In this document: one piece after another, positions 45,401-52,900 of the stretch
Numbering within the stretch: the first letter of the stretch is position 1
Layout of the letters: the number at the start of each line of letters is the position of its first letter
Assembly: GCA_902622245.1 (NCBI GenBank)
Contig: CACNPC010000004.1
Coordinates: 62,001-126,000, forward strand
Source: an uncultured Pelagibacteraceae bacterium
Lineage (GTDB): Bacteria; Pseudomonadota; Alphaproteobacteria; Pelagibacterales; Pelagibacteraceae
Direction of reading: 5' to 3'
DNA length: 64,000 nucleotides
Made by a program: the position numbers and the translations under genes
Notes under the pieces: model-generated
Database searches by the model: none
What the model saw: only the letters and a program-made list of their open reading frames with translations
What the model was told of the DNA's origin: nothing

Positions 45401-46709
45401 TTATTTTGCAAAAGCCGACTATCGCTTTGATGATTATGATAACGTTCTTTACAAAAAATTTTGGAAAGAAAAAGAAATATTCACACTACCTCAATCTATA
45501 AAGTTTAAAAATTTGGAAACATTAAATATTATAGGTGGAAGAGATGTAAATTTAAAAAAACTATCTCAAGAAATAGATTTTACAAAAATTAAACAAATAA
45601 TATTAGAGTCGTGTGTAGGGTCGGTTAGAGACTTTCCATATTGCCCTAATTTAAAGACTTTAATTATTACTGATAGATATTGTGCAAAAGCTAAAAATTA
45701 TTCTAATTTTAAAAATTTACCTTCTTTAGAACATTTAGAATTCAAAAGCTTATTCAATTATAATGATGGTAGCTCAAGATGGTGTACCACAGAGTTTGAT
45801 TTTACAGATATTTACAAATTATCGAAATTGAAATTCTTAAAATTAAACCAATTAAATCCCGAATATTTACCACCCTTAAAAACTCTAAAAAATCTAGAAG
45901 ATCTAAATTTATCTTTTAAACTCATTACTGGCGATATGGGATCTGATGATGGAATAATTAATGAAAATATAAGAGATAAAGATTTTGAGTTTTTAAAAAA
46001 TTTAAATAATTTAAAATCAATAAGCATTGAATTACCTTTAGATCATTCGAGTGTAAAAGGTGAGCAATTAATTTCCTATATTAATTCAAATATTGAAGTT
46101 TTGGACTTAGAAGCTCAATACGATGATGCTGAAATACAACTAGCCTATCAAACTATAAATAAAATTATTAAAAGATTTAAAAATCTTAAAAAAATAAAAT
46201 TAGAACTTAGCAGAAATAATAACTTCGAGTCTAATGATAAAGAAAAAATAATATATTTTAGAAAAACAGGAGAAAGATGGAAAGAAGGAAATAGCCCAAG
46301 ACCGTTTATATTGGATTTTAATAATTTCTGTAAATTGAAATATTTAACAGATATTACCTTTAGTCAATTGTACAGAGATGAGATGGGATTTAAAATTAAA
46401 AACCCAAGATCAATAACAAAAATGAAAAATATTAAAAAAATAAATATAAAAAAAGAAAAATTTAAAACAGAAGACCTGCAATATATAAGATCTATCACTT
46501 TAAATCCTAGAGATAATTTTTTAAAAGAATGTCAGAAAAAAGATAAATCAATTAAAAGTGAATATGATTTAAATGAAAAAGATAAGAAAAAATATGATAA
46601 GTTAAATAGAGAAATTAAATTTGATGGTTCAGATTGGAACTGGTCAGGTGATACAATTGACGAAATATTAAAAGAAAGAAAAAAGAAAAAAAGTGAAACA
46701 GCAAATTAA
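42420..46709 (+). CDS. giant leucine-rich-repeat protein with DUF4241-like N-terminus, 1429 aa
   Basis: The N-terminal region has NGADGAYPVWLG (65-76) and TSGAIAVADHGG (139-150), a layout like the DUF4241 family (SGxGDGxYPVY, then a DPxx-type strand). A related block, IPIKNGNYPCYVHSYP, lies near residue 372. Irregular leucine-rich repeats follow from about 440 (VEELELHGLKNIKNWNGLSK, LKNLKTLKLVSCEI) and again from about 1030 to the end (NLETLNIIG, KLKFLKLNQL, NLEDLNLSFKL). No signal peptide or membrane helix is seen, so it is probably cytosolic. It overlaps the DUF2130 gene by 17 nt. Function is unknown. A sensor or scaffold role is a guess. Confidence 0.65.
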   Translation: MKKNKDPYPITDVYHVTDTLVDGATVVVTDLCDNLSNNIDTDTENILSDTKQINSKKFNSISVSNGADGAYPVWLGVDKNNKVRKIFAETSGGSFAWGEKHKTLVSWSWNKEDMNDQFFTKGKIDKKVKREKLFDMKVTSGAIAVADHGGNFRFEHHEILNESLDDKYFKKENIFQNNYPIGLFKFKYGAEAKSETSSFATSSMHDDKVFHLNEYRNRTYVEFLSNLLDDTCYPTKYIFEEYLEETLGYRDIVELKVNDKKISANYLSDRLPKALQILRKQTKILFKDNFKEVYEIRKNQFENLIFTIIRDIEPQELDLPSFGKKKPKKNEKKVENKLTVETGGLPYIQETFYNGFKLKEEPTLEHSVTIPIKNGNYPCYVHSYPDKSDDEYDFNYVKIVVEGIEGCYLSRDQKGKLVFNKRQKESSFIKEHIKNKSKTISLDQIVLRNSENLDELSRIDFVEELELHGLKNIKNWNGLSKLKNLKTLKLVSCEIQSDQSENFFKNLYSLKNLIKFSIDDSCSLSLPKKKLSNNLYFKKLKLFEIDFRKDWKKNTSETKPDHQGYGNENLYFLNFYLLNISNFPNFEKFKSLEIINLYNIFDEDEPNGNLFGYRYGLSTFEKIGKLIKNSKNLKEVWLHGFKFQGDISLYSNRVSRCLNALNTKKNILINGKKIQENKINFKDVNSIELISKVEEYHNSKIISFEKDKLTLSYFSILSDENKDFQKKIFKQKPEEIIINPTYQFVRSEMMYGDTFKPFNKHVSQNKNLKRLFFKFDNKIVDDDWGDLAGSWSEWECRSFCQYINDLLILNKNLKIFIDIPNLNEELKDLENISKYILLFEYSIILSEKKETRNRLIFKQLLNKEVKQIIDKYLLEVVDTLVVIEDNYGWNDSTSVRNIEFLDRFQFEDASPFKININTKSINLSYDGEKPYEKESRFLQEMFEDDFWTYSDAKFYHFLNDKIEGNSYDKPIILVKQKYLDQLKTTIFKNIKHYFYFAKADYRFDDYDNVLYKKFWKEKEIFTLPQSIKFKNLETLNIIGGRDVNLKKLSQEIDFTKIKQIILESCVGSVRDFPYCPNLKTLIITDRYCAKAKNYSNFKNLPSLEHLEFKSLFNYNDGSSRWCTTEFDFTDIYKLSKLKFLKLNQLNPEYLPPLKTLKNLEDLNLSFKLITGDMGSDDGIINENIRDKDFEFLKNLNNLKSISIELPLDHSSVKGEQLISYINSNIEVLDLEAQYDDAEIQLAYQTINKIIKRFKNLKKIKLELSRNNNFESNDKEKIIYFRKTGERWKEGNSPRPFILDFNNFCKLKYLTDITFSQLYRDEMGFKIKNPRSITKMKNIKKINIKKEKFKTEDLQYIRSITLNPRDNFLKECQKKDKSIKSEYDLNEKDKKKYDKLNREIKFDGSDWNWSGDTIDEILKERKKKKSETAN

Positions 46710-47817
46710 GTGTCCACATTGTAATAAATTTTTTCCTCTTGAAGAAAGTTTAAAACAAGAAACTGAAGAATTGAGAAAGAAACTAAGAGCAGAAGAAAAA
46801 GAAAAATCTAAGGAAAGGGAAAAAGAACTTGAGGGCAAACTTAATCTTAAACTTGAAAAACAACAGGCAGAGCATGAAAAACAGCTCAAAAAAATAAAAA
46901 TAGAGGAAGAGAAAAAGATAAAAGATGAAGCAAAAAAACAGGCAGAACAAGATATAAAAAAAATTAAAAAAGAAGCTGAAGATAAAGCTAAAGAAGCAAA
47001 GTTAGAGGTAGAGAGAAAAGCTCAAAAAGATAATGCTGTTCTGAAAGAAAAACTTCTTAAGCAGGAATTAGCTCACCAAAAAGATATTGAGAGATTAAGA
47101 ACCAAAGCAGAAGAAGCAGCACGTGCTGCTAGCCAATCGCCTGTTGAGAGAAAAGGCGAGGTTCAAGAAGATTTATTAGAGGATTATTTAAAGAAAGAAT
47201 TTCCTTATGATAATTTTGAACCTGTAAAAAAAGGAAAAAGGGGAGCAGATGTAATTCAATTTGTTCAAAATAAAAATAATGACACCGTTGGTAAAATACT
47301 ACACGAGAGTAAAGATGTCTTAAACTTTGATGAAAAGTGGGTCAGTAAATTATTAGATGATATGACTAACGAGAATGCAACAATTGGCGTTATTTATACT
47401 AAGGCTATGCCAAAAAAATCAAATGGTTTAGTTGACGAAAGAGAAGGAGGAAGAATTCTTATTTGTGCAGAACTTCCAATAATTAGGCAGATGGTTTCCA
47501 TTCATAGAAAACTAATAGAACAAATACAGCAAAATAAACTTAGTAAAGGGGATGCAACTTCAAAGTTACAGAATCTTTATAATTATTTAAACGGAAACGA
47601 ATTTAAACTTCAATATAGAAAAACAATGAATGGACTTCGTAAAGAAGGATTACAGATAGATAAAGACGAAAGATCATACACAACTCAAATAAAGACTAGA
47701 AAATTGAATTTTGAGGATAATAAAAAAAATATAAATTCAATCATCACTTCAATTCTATCTAATAGTGAATTGTCAGATGATTTATTAGATGGCGGAGATG
47801 ATCCGATGTTGGAATAG
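46693..47817 (+). CDS. DUF2130 coiled-coil protein
   Basis: The start is GTG at 46693 (MKQQIKCPHCNKFF, a single CxxC). A long charged coiled coil covers about 15-150. The conserved DUF2130 (PF09903) core follows: SPVERKGEVQEDLLEDYLKK, KGKRGADVIQFVQ, HESKDVLNFDEKWVSKL, and GVIYTKAMPK. The core resembles PD-(D/E)XK nucleases (Asp in GADV, then E-S-K), which would suit a nuclease, but activity is unproven. It is the last island gene, 11 nt before recJ. Confidence 0.82.
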   Translation: MKQQIKCPHCNKFFPLEESLKQETEELRKKLRAEEKEKSKEREKELEGKLNLKLEKQQAEHEKQLKKIKIEEEKKIKDEAKKQAEQDIKKIKKEAEDKAKEAKLEVERKAQKDNAVLKEKLLKQELAHQKDIERLRTKAEEAARAASQSPVERKGEVQEDLLEDYLKKEFPYDNFEPVKKGKRGADVIQFVQNKNNDTVGKILHESKDVLNFDEKWVSKLLDDMTNENATIGVIYTKAMPKKSNGLVDEREGGRILICAELPIIRQMVSIHRKLIEQIQQNKLSKGDATSKLQNLYNYLNGNEFKLQYRKTMNGLRKEGLQIDKDERSYTTQIKTRKLNFEDNKKNINSIITSILSNSELSDDLLDGGDDPMLE

Positions 47818-47828
47818 TCTCTGTATAG

Positions 47829-49514
47829 ATGTTATCAGTTTCAGGGAGAGATTGGCAAGAAACAAAAATTGATGGTAGAAAAGTCGAAAAATATTCACAA
47901 AAATACAATCTATCAAACTTTACCTCTAAATTATTAATCAATAATAATTTTGATGAAGATGAAATCTATTATTTAAATCAGAAACCAGGAATTGATTATA
48001 CATATAAAAATCTTAAAGATTTTAAATTAGCAGCATCATTAATTGATGAGCATATAGAACAAAATAAAAAAATACTTTTATTTGGTGACTACGATGTTGA
48101 TGGAGGATGCTCAGTTGCACTACTTGCAAAATACTTGAAATTTAAAGGCGCAGATTTTAATTATTATATTCCAGATCGAATTAAAGATGGTTATGGACCC
48201 AATTTAACTTTAATGAGAAAATTCTCAAAAGAAAAAATAAATTTAATTATCTTTGTAGATTGTGGGACAAATTCATTTGATGAAATAAATTTTTTAAATT
48301 CAAATGATATTAAATCAATTATTATAGATCATCATAAAATTGACAATTTTAAAGTAAATCCATCAGTGTTTATAAATCCTTTGAAAAGTTCAGATTATAA
48401 AAATTATAACTTTTTTTGTTCAACAAATTTGGTTTTTTTTCTTTTAAGATTCATTCTTTTCAAGAATAGAGAAAATAAAAAATTTAATTTAACTAAATAT
48501 TTAATATATGCAGCTTTGGGGACAATTTGTGATGTTATGCCGTTAAGAGGATTAAATAGATATTTAACCATTGAGGCAATAAATAGTTTTAACTTAAGTG
48601 AAGATAATGCATTTTCTCATATTCTAAAATTTAATAAAATTAATAGAAAATTAACAATCGATGACCTTGGTTACTTAATAGGGCCTGTGCTAAATTCAGG
48701 TGGTAGATTAGGAAAATCAAAATTAGCAACAAAATTACTTATATCTGAAGATAAAAAAGAGATTGAAAAAATATCTAAGGAATTACTTTATACAAATGAA
48801 AAACGTAAAATTATCGAAGAAAGAACGCTTAAAAAAATAGAAGGAAACATTGGTTTAAACAAAAATTATATTTTTCATGTTGAAGAACATATAAGTGAGG
48901 GAATTTTAGGTATTATAGCAGCAAGACTAGCTGAAAAATATAATAAGCCAGTTATTTTAGCTACATACTCAGGAAATTTTATAAAAGGGTCAGCAAGGTC
49001 GGTTGAGGAGATAGACATTGGGAAAATTTTATTAAATTTAAAACAAAAAAATATTTTAATTAAAGGAGGAGGTCATGCAATGGCGGGAGGATTTTCCTTA
49101 TTAAAAAAAAATATAAAAAAAGTAGACGAATATCTTCAAAAACAAATCAAAATTAACAAAAATAATAATATTAATAGATATCTATCAAAACATTCTCTTA
49201 GTTTATTAAACAATTCATTGCTTCTAGATTTAAGAAAAATCGCTCCATTTGGAAGCAAAAATCCTTCTCCAATACTTTTATTTAATAAGATCAAAATAAT
49301 AAAAACTAAAATTATTAATAAAAAACATATTTTTTTTGTTGCTAAATCAGGCATTAAATCCTGCGAAGGCATGGCATTTAACTCAGTCGACAGTGAAATA
49401 GGGAATATACTTTTGTATTATAAAAGAGAAATATCAATAATTTCAGAACTAAAAGAAAGCACGTATAAAAATAAATCAAAATTGCAACTTATTTTAAAAG
49501 ATATAATTAATTAA
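47829..49514 (+). CDS. recJ: single-stranded-DNA-specific exonuclease RecJ
   Basis: RecJ degrades single-stranded DNA 5' to 3' in recombination and mismatch repair. The 561-residue protein has the DHH phosphoesterase motifs LLFGDYDVDGGCSVALL, IIFVDCGTNSFDEI, IIIDHHKI, LIYAALGTICDVMPL and the DHHA1 motif IKGGGHAMAGGFSL, then a C-terminal OB-like region with LRKIAPFGSKNPSPI. It marks the right border of the accessory island and the return to core genes. Confidence 0.93.
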   Translation: MLSVSGRDWQETKIDGRKVEKYSQKYNLSNFTSKLLINNNFDEDEIYYLNQKPGIDYTYKNLKDFKLAASLIDEHIEQNKKILLFGDYDVDGGCSVALLAKYLKFKGADFNYYIPDRIKDGYGPNLTLMRKFSKEKINLIIFVDCGTNSFDEINFLNSNDIKSIIIDHHKIDNFKVNPSVFINPLKSSDYKNYNFFCSTNLVFFLLRFILFKNRENKKFNLTKYLIYAALGTICDVMPLRGLNRYLTIEAINSFNLSEDNAFSHILKFNKINRKLTIDDLGYLIGPVLNSGGRLGKSKLATKLLISEDKKEIEKISKELLYTNEKRKIIEERTLKKIEGNIGLNKNYIFHVEEHISEGILGIIAARLAEKYNKPVILATYSGNFIKGSARSVEEIDIGKILLNLKQKNILIKGGGHAMAGGFSLLKKNIKKVDEYLQKQIKINKNNNINRYLSKHSLSLLNNSLLLDLRKIAPFGSKNPSPILLFNKIKIIKTKIINKKHIFFVAKSGIKSCEGMAFNSVDSEIGNILLYYKREISIISELKESTYKNKSKLQLILKDIIN

Positions 49515-49579
49515 TTTAAATTGTGGAAAAATTAAATTTTAACAATTGAATTAATAACAGAATCAATTATATCAATGTA

Positions 49580-49952
49580 ATGCCTACAATTAAAGTAACC
49601 GATGAGAATTTTGAGACAGAAGTCATTAAAGCTGCTAAGCCAGTCATAGTTGACTTTTGGGCCGAATGGTGTCGATAACCCCCTGGTCTTTGTACCAGGG
49701 GGTTATCGACATTAATTAAAAAGTGGTCCGTGCAAAATGGTGGGTCCAATATTAGAGGAGATCTCTGATGAGATGTCTGATCAGGTTATTATTGCGAAGT
49801 TAGACATAGATTCTGAAGTTAACACAGGTACCCGCTATTCGATAAGGGGTATACCTACGATGCTATTGTTTTCAAATGGCGAAGTTAAATCTACGAAAGT
49901 TGGAGCGACGCCAAAAAGTGATATCGTCTCTTGGATTAAAGAAAATATTTAA
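49580..49952 (+). CDS. trxA: thioredoxin, interrupted in its WCGPC active site by a 52-nt segment
   Basis: The 5' part (49580-49672) encodes [20 protein letters not shown] through DFWAEWC, and the 3' part (49725-49949) encodes [13 protein letters not shown] through VSWIKENI. Joined, they give a complete 106-residue thioredoxin with WCGPC, the cis-Pro loop GIPTMLLF and the buried Asp region. The genomic frame instead reads TGT CGA TAA, so direct translation stops after 32 residues, and the downstream half is in another frame. Both halves look undecayed. Either the segment is skipped or removed in expression, or this copy is a fresh disruption, or the assembly is wrong. An ATG at 49737 could start a 71-residue fragment lacking CGPC. 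The 3' end overlaps folC (convergent) by 4 nt. Confidence 0.8.
49671..49724 (+). repeat. 52-nt hairpin insert within trxA
   Basis: The extra segment is 52 nt. Its exact edge slides because GT occurs at both ends (49671-49672 and 49723-49724). It contains a perfect inverted repeat of 17 bp, GTCGATAACCCCCTGGT (49671-49687) and ACCAGGGGGTTATCGAC (49694-49710), around a 6-nt loop CTTTGT. An AT-rich 12-nt tail (ATTAATTAAAAA) follows. The stem is far more G+C-rich than its surroundings, and no T-tract follows on either strand, so it is not a normal terminator. The in-frame TAA lies at 49676, two codons after the last shared Trp. Confidence 0.85.
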
Positions 49953-51214
49953 TTTAAATTTAATACTTCTCCAATTAGATAAAGAGATCCAATTATAAGA
50001 GTTATTGAATTTTCACTTTTTTCATTTGATTTGATTGCATCTTGAATATTATTTGAAAGATTTAAAGTAAATTTTAACTTACTTATTTTATCTTTAAACT
50101 CCTCTTTTGAAATTGCCCCTTGTTGATTTGGAATATCAATTAAATTGACTGAATTAACTAAACCTTCAAATGACTTCATAAATTCTTCATGTTCCTTATC
50201 TTTCATCATAGCCACAACAAGATTAACTTTTTGATTTTGGTTTTTTATCCAATTAGCAATAACATAAGAACTCGAAATATTATGACCTCCATCAATCACT
50301 AGTCTATTATTGCCTGCAATATCTTTTAGTTTTCCTGATTTGATTTCTTGTAACCTTCCTTTTAGATCAATGTTCTGGATTCCTAATTTGATATCTTGAT
50401 CTTTCACATTGAATATTTTTCTCGATGCTGCAATTGATGTACTTATGTTATAAAGCTGATGATCTCCTAAAATATTTGGTTCTGGAAGTATTAGTTCACC
50501 AAGTTCATCTTGATATTGGATAAAGCTATTTTCTGATTTTGAAATATTAAAATTCTTTCCAAAATAATATTTATTTGATGTATTTTGATCTAAAGATACT
50601 TCAATTTTTTGTCTTATTTCATCCGACACTTGCTTATTAATAAAAATATTTGAATTCAAAAGCTTAGTAGTTTTTTCATGTATAACCCCATCGATACTTT
50701 TATTATCTAACCAATGAAAATGGTCATTATGAATTACACCTAATAACGTCATTAAATTGTCTTTAAAAACATTGGTGCTGTCGTATTGGTGAAAGAGACC
50801 AGCTTCGATTATATGAACGTTATCTTTATAATTCTCTGCATATTTTAAAAAGGCACATGTTAGTAGTTCAAACACAGTTGCATTATCCTCGTCTAAAACT
50901 TTTTCTATATCTACTAATAATTCAAATAGGTTTTCCTCATTAATTTTGTTATCATTGAATACGAAGCGTTCTGTATAGGATTGAAGGTGAGGTGAGGTGT
51001 ACATATTGCATTTCAATCCAGCCTGGTTGAGTATAGATTTTAGACTGTAAGACATGCTTGCCTTAGCATTTGTACCTACCACGGTTACTATATTTTTAAG
51101 TTTATCCTGAGGATTTCCAAGTTTTTTTAAAAGATTAAATGTTCGACCTAAGGAAAGGTCTAATTTCTTTTTATGATGCTTCTCTAGTTTGGATATTAAT
51201 TTCTGAAGTTTCAT
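49949..51214 (-). CDS. folC: folylpolyglutamate / dihydrofolate synthase, divergent motifs
   Basis: FolC adds glutamate to (dihydro)folate using ATP. The 421-residue Mur-ligase fold protein keeps family landmarks: GRTFNLLKKLGNPQ, SPHLQSYTERF, the ADP/metal His in HNDHFHWL and VIDGGHNISSS. The P-loop is GTNAKAS where GTNGKGS is usual, and the EVGLGGRLDATN motif is EAGLFHQYDSTN. The accD-folC-trxA order is the alphaproteobacterial one, which supports the call. It overlaps accD by 44 nt. Confidence 0.85.
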   Translation of the reverse strand: MKLQKLISKLEKHHKKKLDLSLGRTFNLLKKLGNPQDKLKNIVTVVGTNAKASMSYSLKSILNQAGLKCNMYTSPHLQSYTERFVFNDNKINEENLFELLVDIEKVLDEDNATVFELLTCAFLKYAENYKDNVHIIEAGLFHQYDSTNVFKDNLMTLLGVIHNDHFHWLDNKSIDGVIHEKTTKLLNSNIFINKQVSDEIRQKIEVSLDQNTSNKYYFGKNFNISKSENSFIQYQDELGELILPEPNILGDHQLYNISTSIAASRKIFNVKDQDIKLGIQNIDLKGRLQEIKSGKLKDIAGNNRLVIDGGHNISSSYVIANWIKNQNQKVNLVVAMMKDKEHEEFMKSFEGLVNSVNLIDIPNQQGAISKEEFKDKISKLKFTLNLSNNIQDAIKSNEKSENSITLIIGSLYLIGEVLNLN

Positions 51215-52103
51215 TGGACTGCTCTGAATTTACCCCAGAATCTTTTTTAAGCAATATATTAAGAATATTTGAAATTTTTTCGTTAATATCTTTTCTATGA
51301 TATACACCATCACACATTCCAGTTTCTAAAAGTCTTTGGGAATCTTGAAAATTTTCTGGGAGTGTCTCACGTGTTTGATTTGCAACAATTGCTTTACCAG
51401 CAAAACCGACTAAAGAGGGTTCTGCAAAAGTAATATCAGCAATTGATGGTCCAGCGAAACTAGCAGTTATACCTCCATAACACTTATTGGTATAAACGTT
51501 TATGTAGGGCATTCCTGATTTTTTAAAAGTTGCTGCTGCTAGAACTGTTTTACTCATATAGTGCAAAGCAATTAAATTTTGTTGCAAGGCCTGACCACCA
51601 CCTTCACACCAACCTATCACAGGTGTAGCGTCATCAATTCCCTTTTGAAATGCGTAAACAATTGCTTCTCCAGCTGCAGCGTTTATCGAACCTCCACTAA
51701 ACCTTGAGTCTATTGCAAATGTAGTAATTTTAATTCCGTTTCTTAATCCTTGAGCAACCATAACCGCACAATGATGACCAGTTACTTTTCTACCTCTTGC
51801 TAGTTTCTCTTCATAACCTGGAAAATCTAAAGGATTATCATTCGGTTTAGGGGTATCAATAATTTCATAATTACCCTTAGGAAAAAAATGATCAAACCTT
51901 TCTTTAGGCGTAAATGGATAATGTTTACTACAGTCTGGACAAGTATTAAGTGTCTCAGAGTTAAAAATAGTTGAGCGCTGAACTGGTCCCTTGCAACACG
52001 ATATCCATGGTGACTCAAGTTGCTCTTTTTTTGTTGGAAACTTTTTTTTTAGGTTTTTTTTAATCTTTTCACCAAAATTTAAAGCTTTTGTAATCCAGTT
52101 CAT
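51171..52103 (-). CDS. accD: acetyl-CoA carboxylase carboxyltransferase subunit beta, divergent
   Basis: AccD with AccA transfers carboxyl from biotin to acetyl-CoA for fatty-acid synthesis. The 310-residue protein has the N-terminal zinc region (WISCCKGP ... NTCPDCSKHY) and a crotonase-fold core, with GRKVTGHHCAVMVA, SRFSGGSINAAAGEAI, YGGITASFAGPSIADITFAE and LVGFAGKAIVANQT. The second zinc Cys is displaced (CC instead of CxxC), and the SGGARM-type motif reads EGGGQAL. Position between trpA and folC fits AccD. It overlaps folC by 44 nt and trpA by 4 nt. Confidence 0.85.
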   Translation of the reverse strand: MNWITKALNFGEKIKKNLKKKFPTKKEQLESPWISCCKGPVQRSTIFNSETLNTCPDCSKHYPFTPKERFDHFFPKGNYEIIDTPKPNDNPLDFPGYEEKLARGRKVTGHHCAVMVAQGLRNGIKITTFAIDSRFSGGSINAAAGEAIVYAFQKGIDDATPVIGWCEGGGQALQQNLIALHYMSKTVLAAATFKKSGMPYINVYTNKCYGGITASFAGPSIADITFAEPSLVGFAGKAIVANQTRETLPENFQDSQRLLETGMCDGVYHRKDINEKISNILNILLKKDSGVNSEQSNETSEINIQTREAS

Positions 52104-52900
52104 AGAATTTTACTTTTTAATTTTTTTACTAGCTTACTTACATTTGTGACAGGATTTTGTCTATGCTTTAAACTCTTGCTAATTTCCTTACAAATAGCAC
52201 TTCCAACAACTAATCCATCTGCAGATTTTAGTTTACCAATTGTTTTTTCGGTGATTCCAAAACCAATTACAACATTTTTAGAGGGACTAATTTTTTTTAC
52301 TATTTTATAATTTTCTATTATTTTTTTTGTAGTTACTTTTAGAGCAGAGCCAGTTGTTGATATCATTGAAATCATGTAAACCATTGTATCGGAAACCTTT
52401 AAAATCTCTTTCATTCTTTGTTTGCTTGTTGTTGGCGCAATTAATTGAACAAAACAAATTGAGTTTTTTTTACATAATTTGGCAAAATCTTTATTATCTG
52501 GATAAGATAAATCTACTACAATTAACCCATCTACACCTACTTCTTTACATTTTTTTATAAATTTAACCTCACCATAATTAAAAATCATTTGGTAATAACC
52601 CATAAGTATTATTGGTTTAGAAAAATTATTTTTTTTATACTTTTTAACCATTTGAAATATATTTTTCAGTTTTATTCCATTAGTTAGAGCCCTGTAGGAA
52701 CTATTTTGTATCTCTTTACCATCAGCAGTTGGACAATTATGAGCAATACCCCATTCTGCAATATCTATATTTTCAGATATAGAATTTAAAATATTTAAGG
52801 AATTTTCTTTGTTATTATCACCACATACCGTATACGAAATTAATGCTGGTCTGTTTTGTTTTTTTGCTTCTTTAAAAATATTGTCTATTGAATTTTTCAT
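52100..52900 (-). CDS. trpA: tryptophan synthase alpha chain
   Basis: TrpA cleaves indole-3-glycerol phosphate to indole, which is channelled to TrpB. The 266-residue TIM barrel has ISYTVCGDNNKENSL at the start (catalytic Glu region around ADGKEIQNSSYRAL), ILMGYYQMIFNYG, GVDGLIVVDLSYPDNKDF with the second catalytic Asp, LIAPTTSKQRM and the phosphate-binding VIGFGITEKT / GLVVGSAI. It overlaps trpB by 4 nt. Confidence 0.94.
   Translation of the reverse strand: MKNSIDNIFKEAKKQNRPALISYTVCGDNNKENSLNILNSISENIDIAEWGIAHNCPTADGKEIQNSSYRALTNGIKLKNIFQMVKKYKKNNFSKPIILMGYYQMIFNYGEVKFIKKCKEVGVDGLIVVDLSYPDNKDFAKLCKKNSICFVQLIAPTTSKQRMKEILKVSDTMVYMISMISTTGSALKVTTKKIIENYKIVKKISPSKNVVIGFGITEKTIGKLKSADGLVVGSAICKEISKSLKHRQNPVTNVSKLVKKLKSKIL

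Noticed and set aside
49671-49724. The trxA hairpin as an intrinsic terminator
   Set aside because: The stem is strong, but neither strand has a following T-tract (plus strand continues ATTAATTAAAAA, minus strand ACCATTCGG). It also lies inside the active-site codons, so a terminator is not a good explanation.
49671-49724. The trxA segment as a group I/II intron or an archaeal-type bulge-helix-bulge intron
   Set aside because: At 52 nt it is too short for any self-splicing intron core, and a tRNA-splicing endonuclease pathway is not expected in bacteria.
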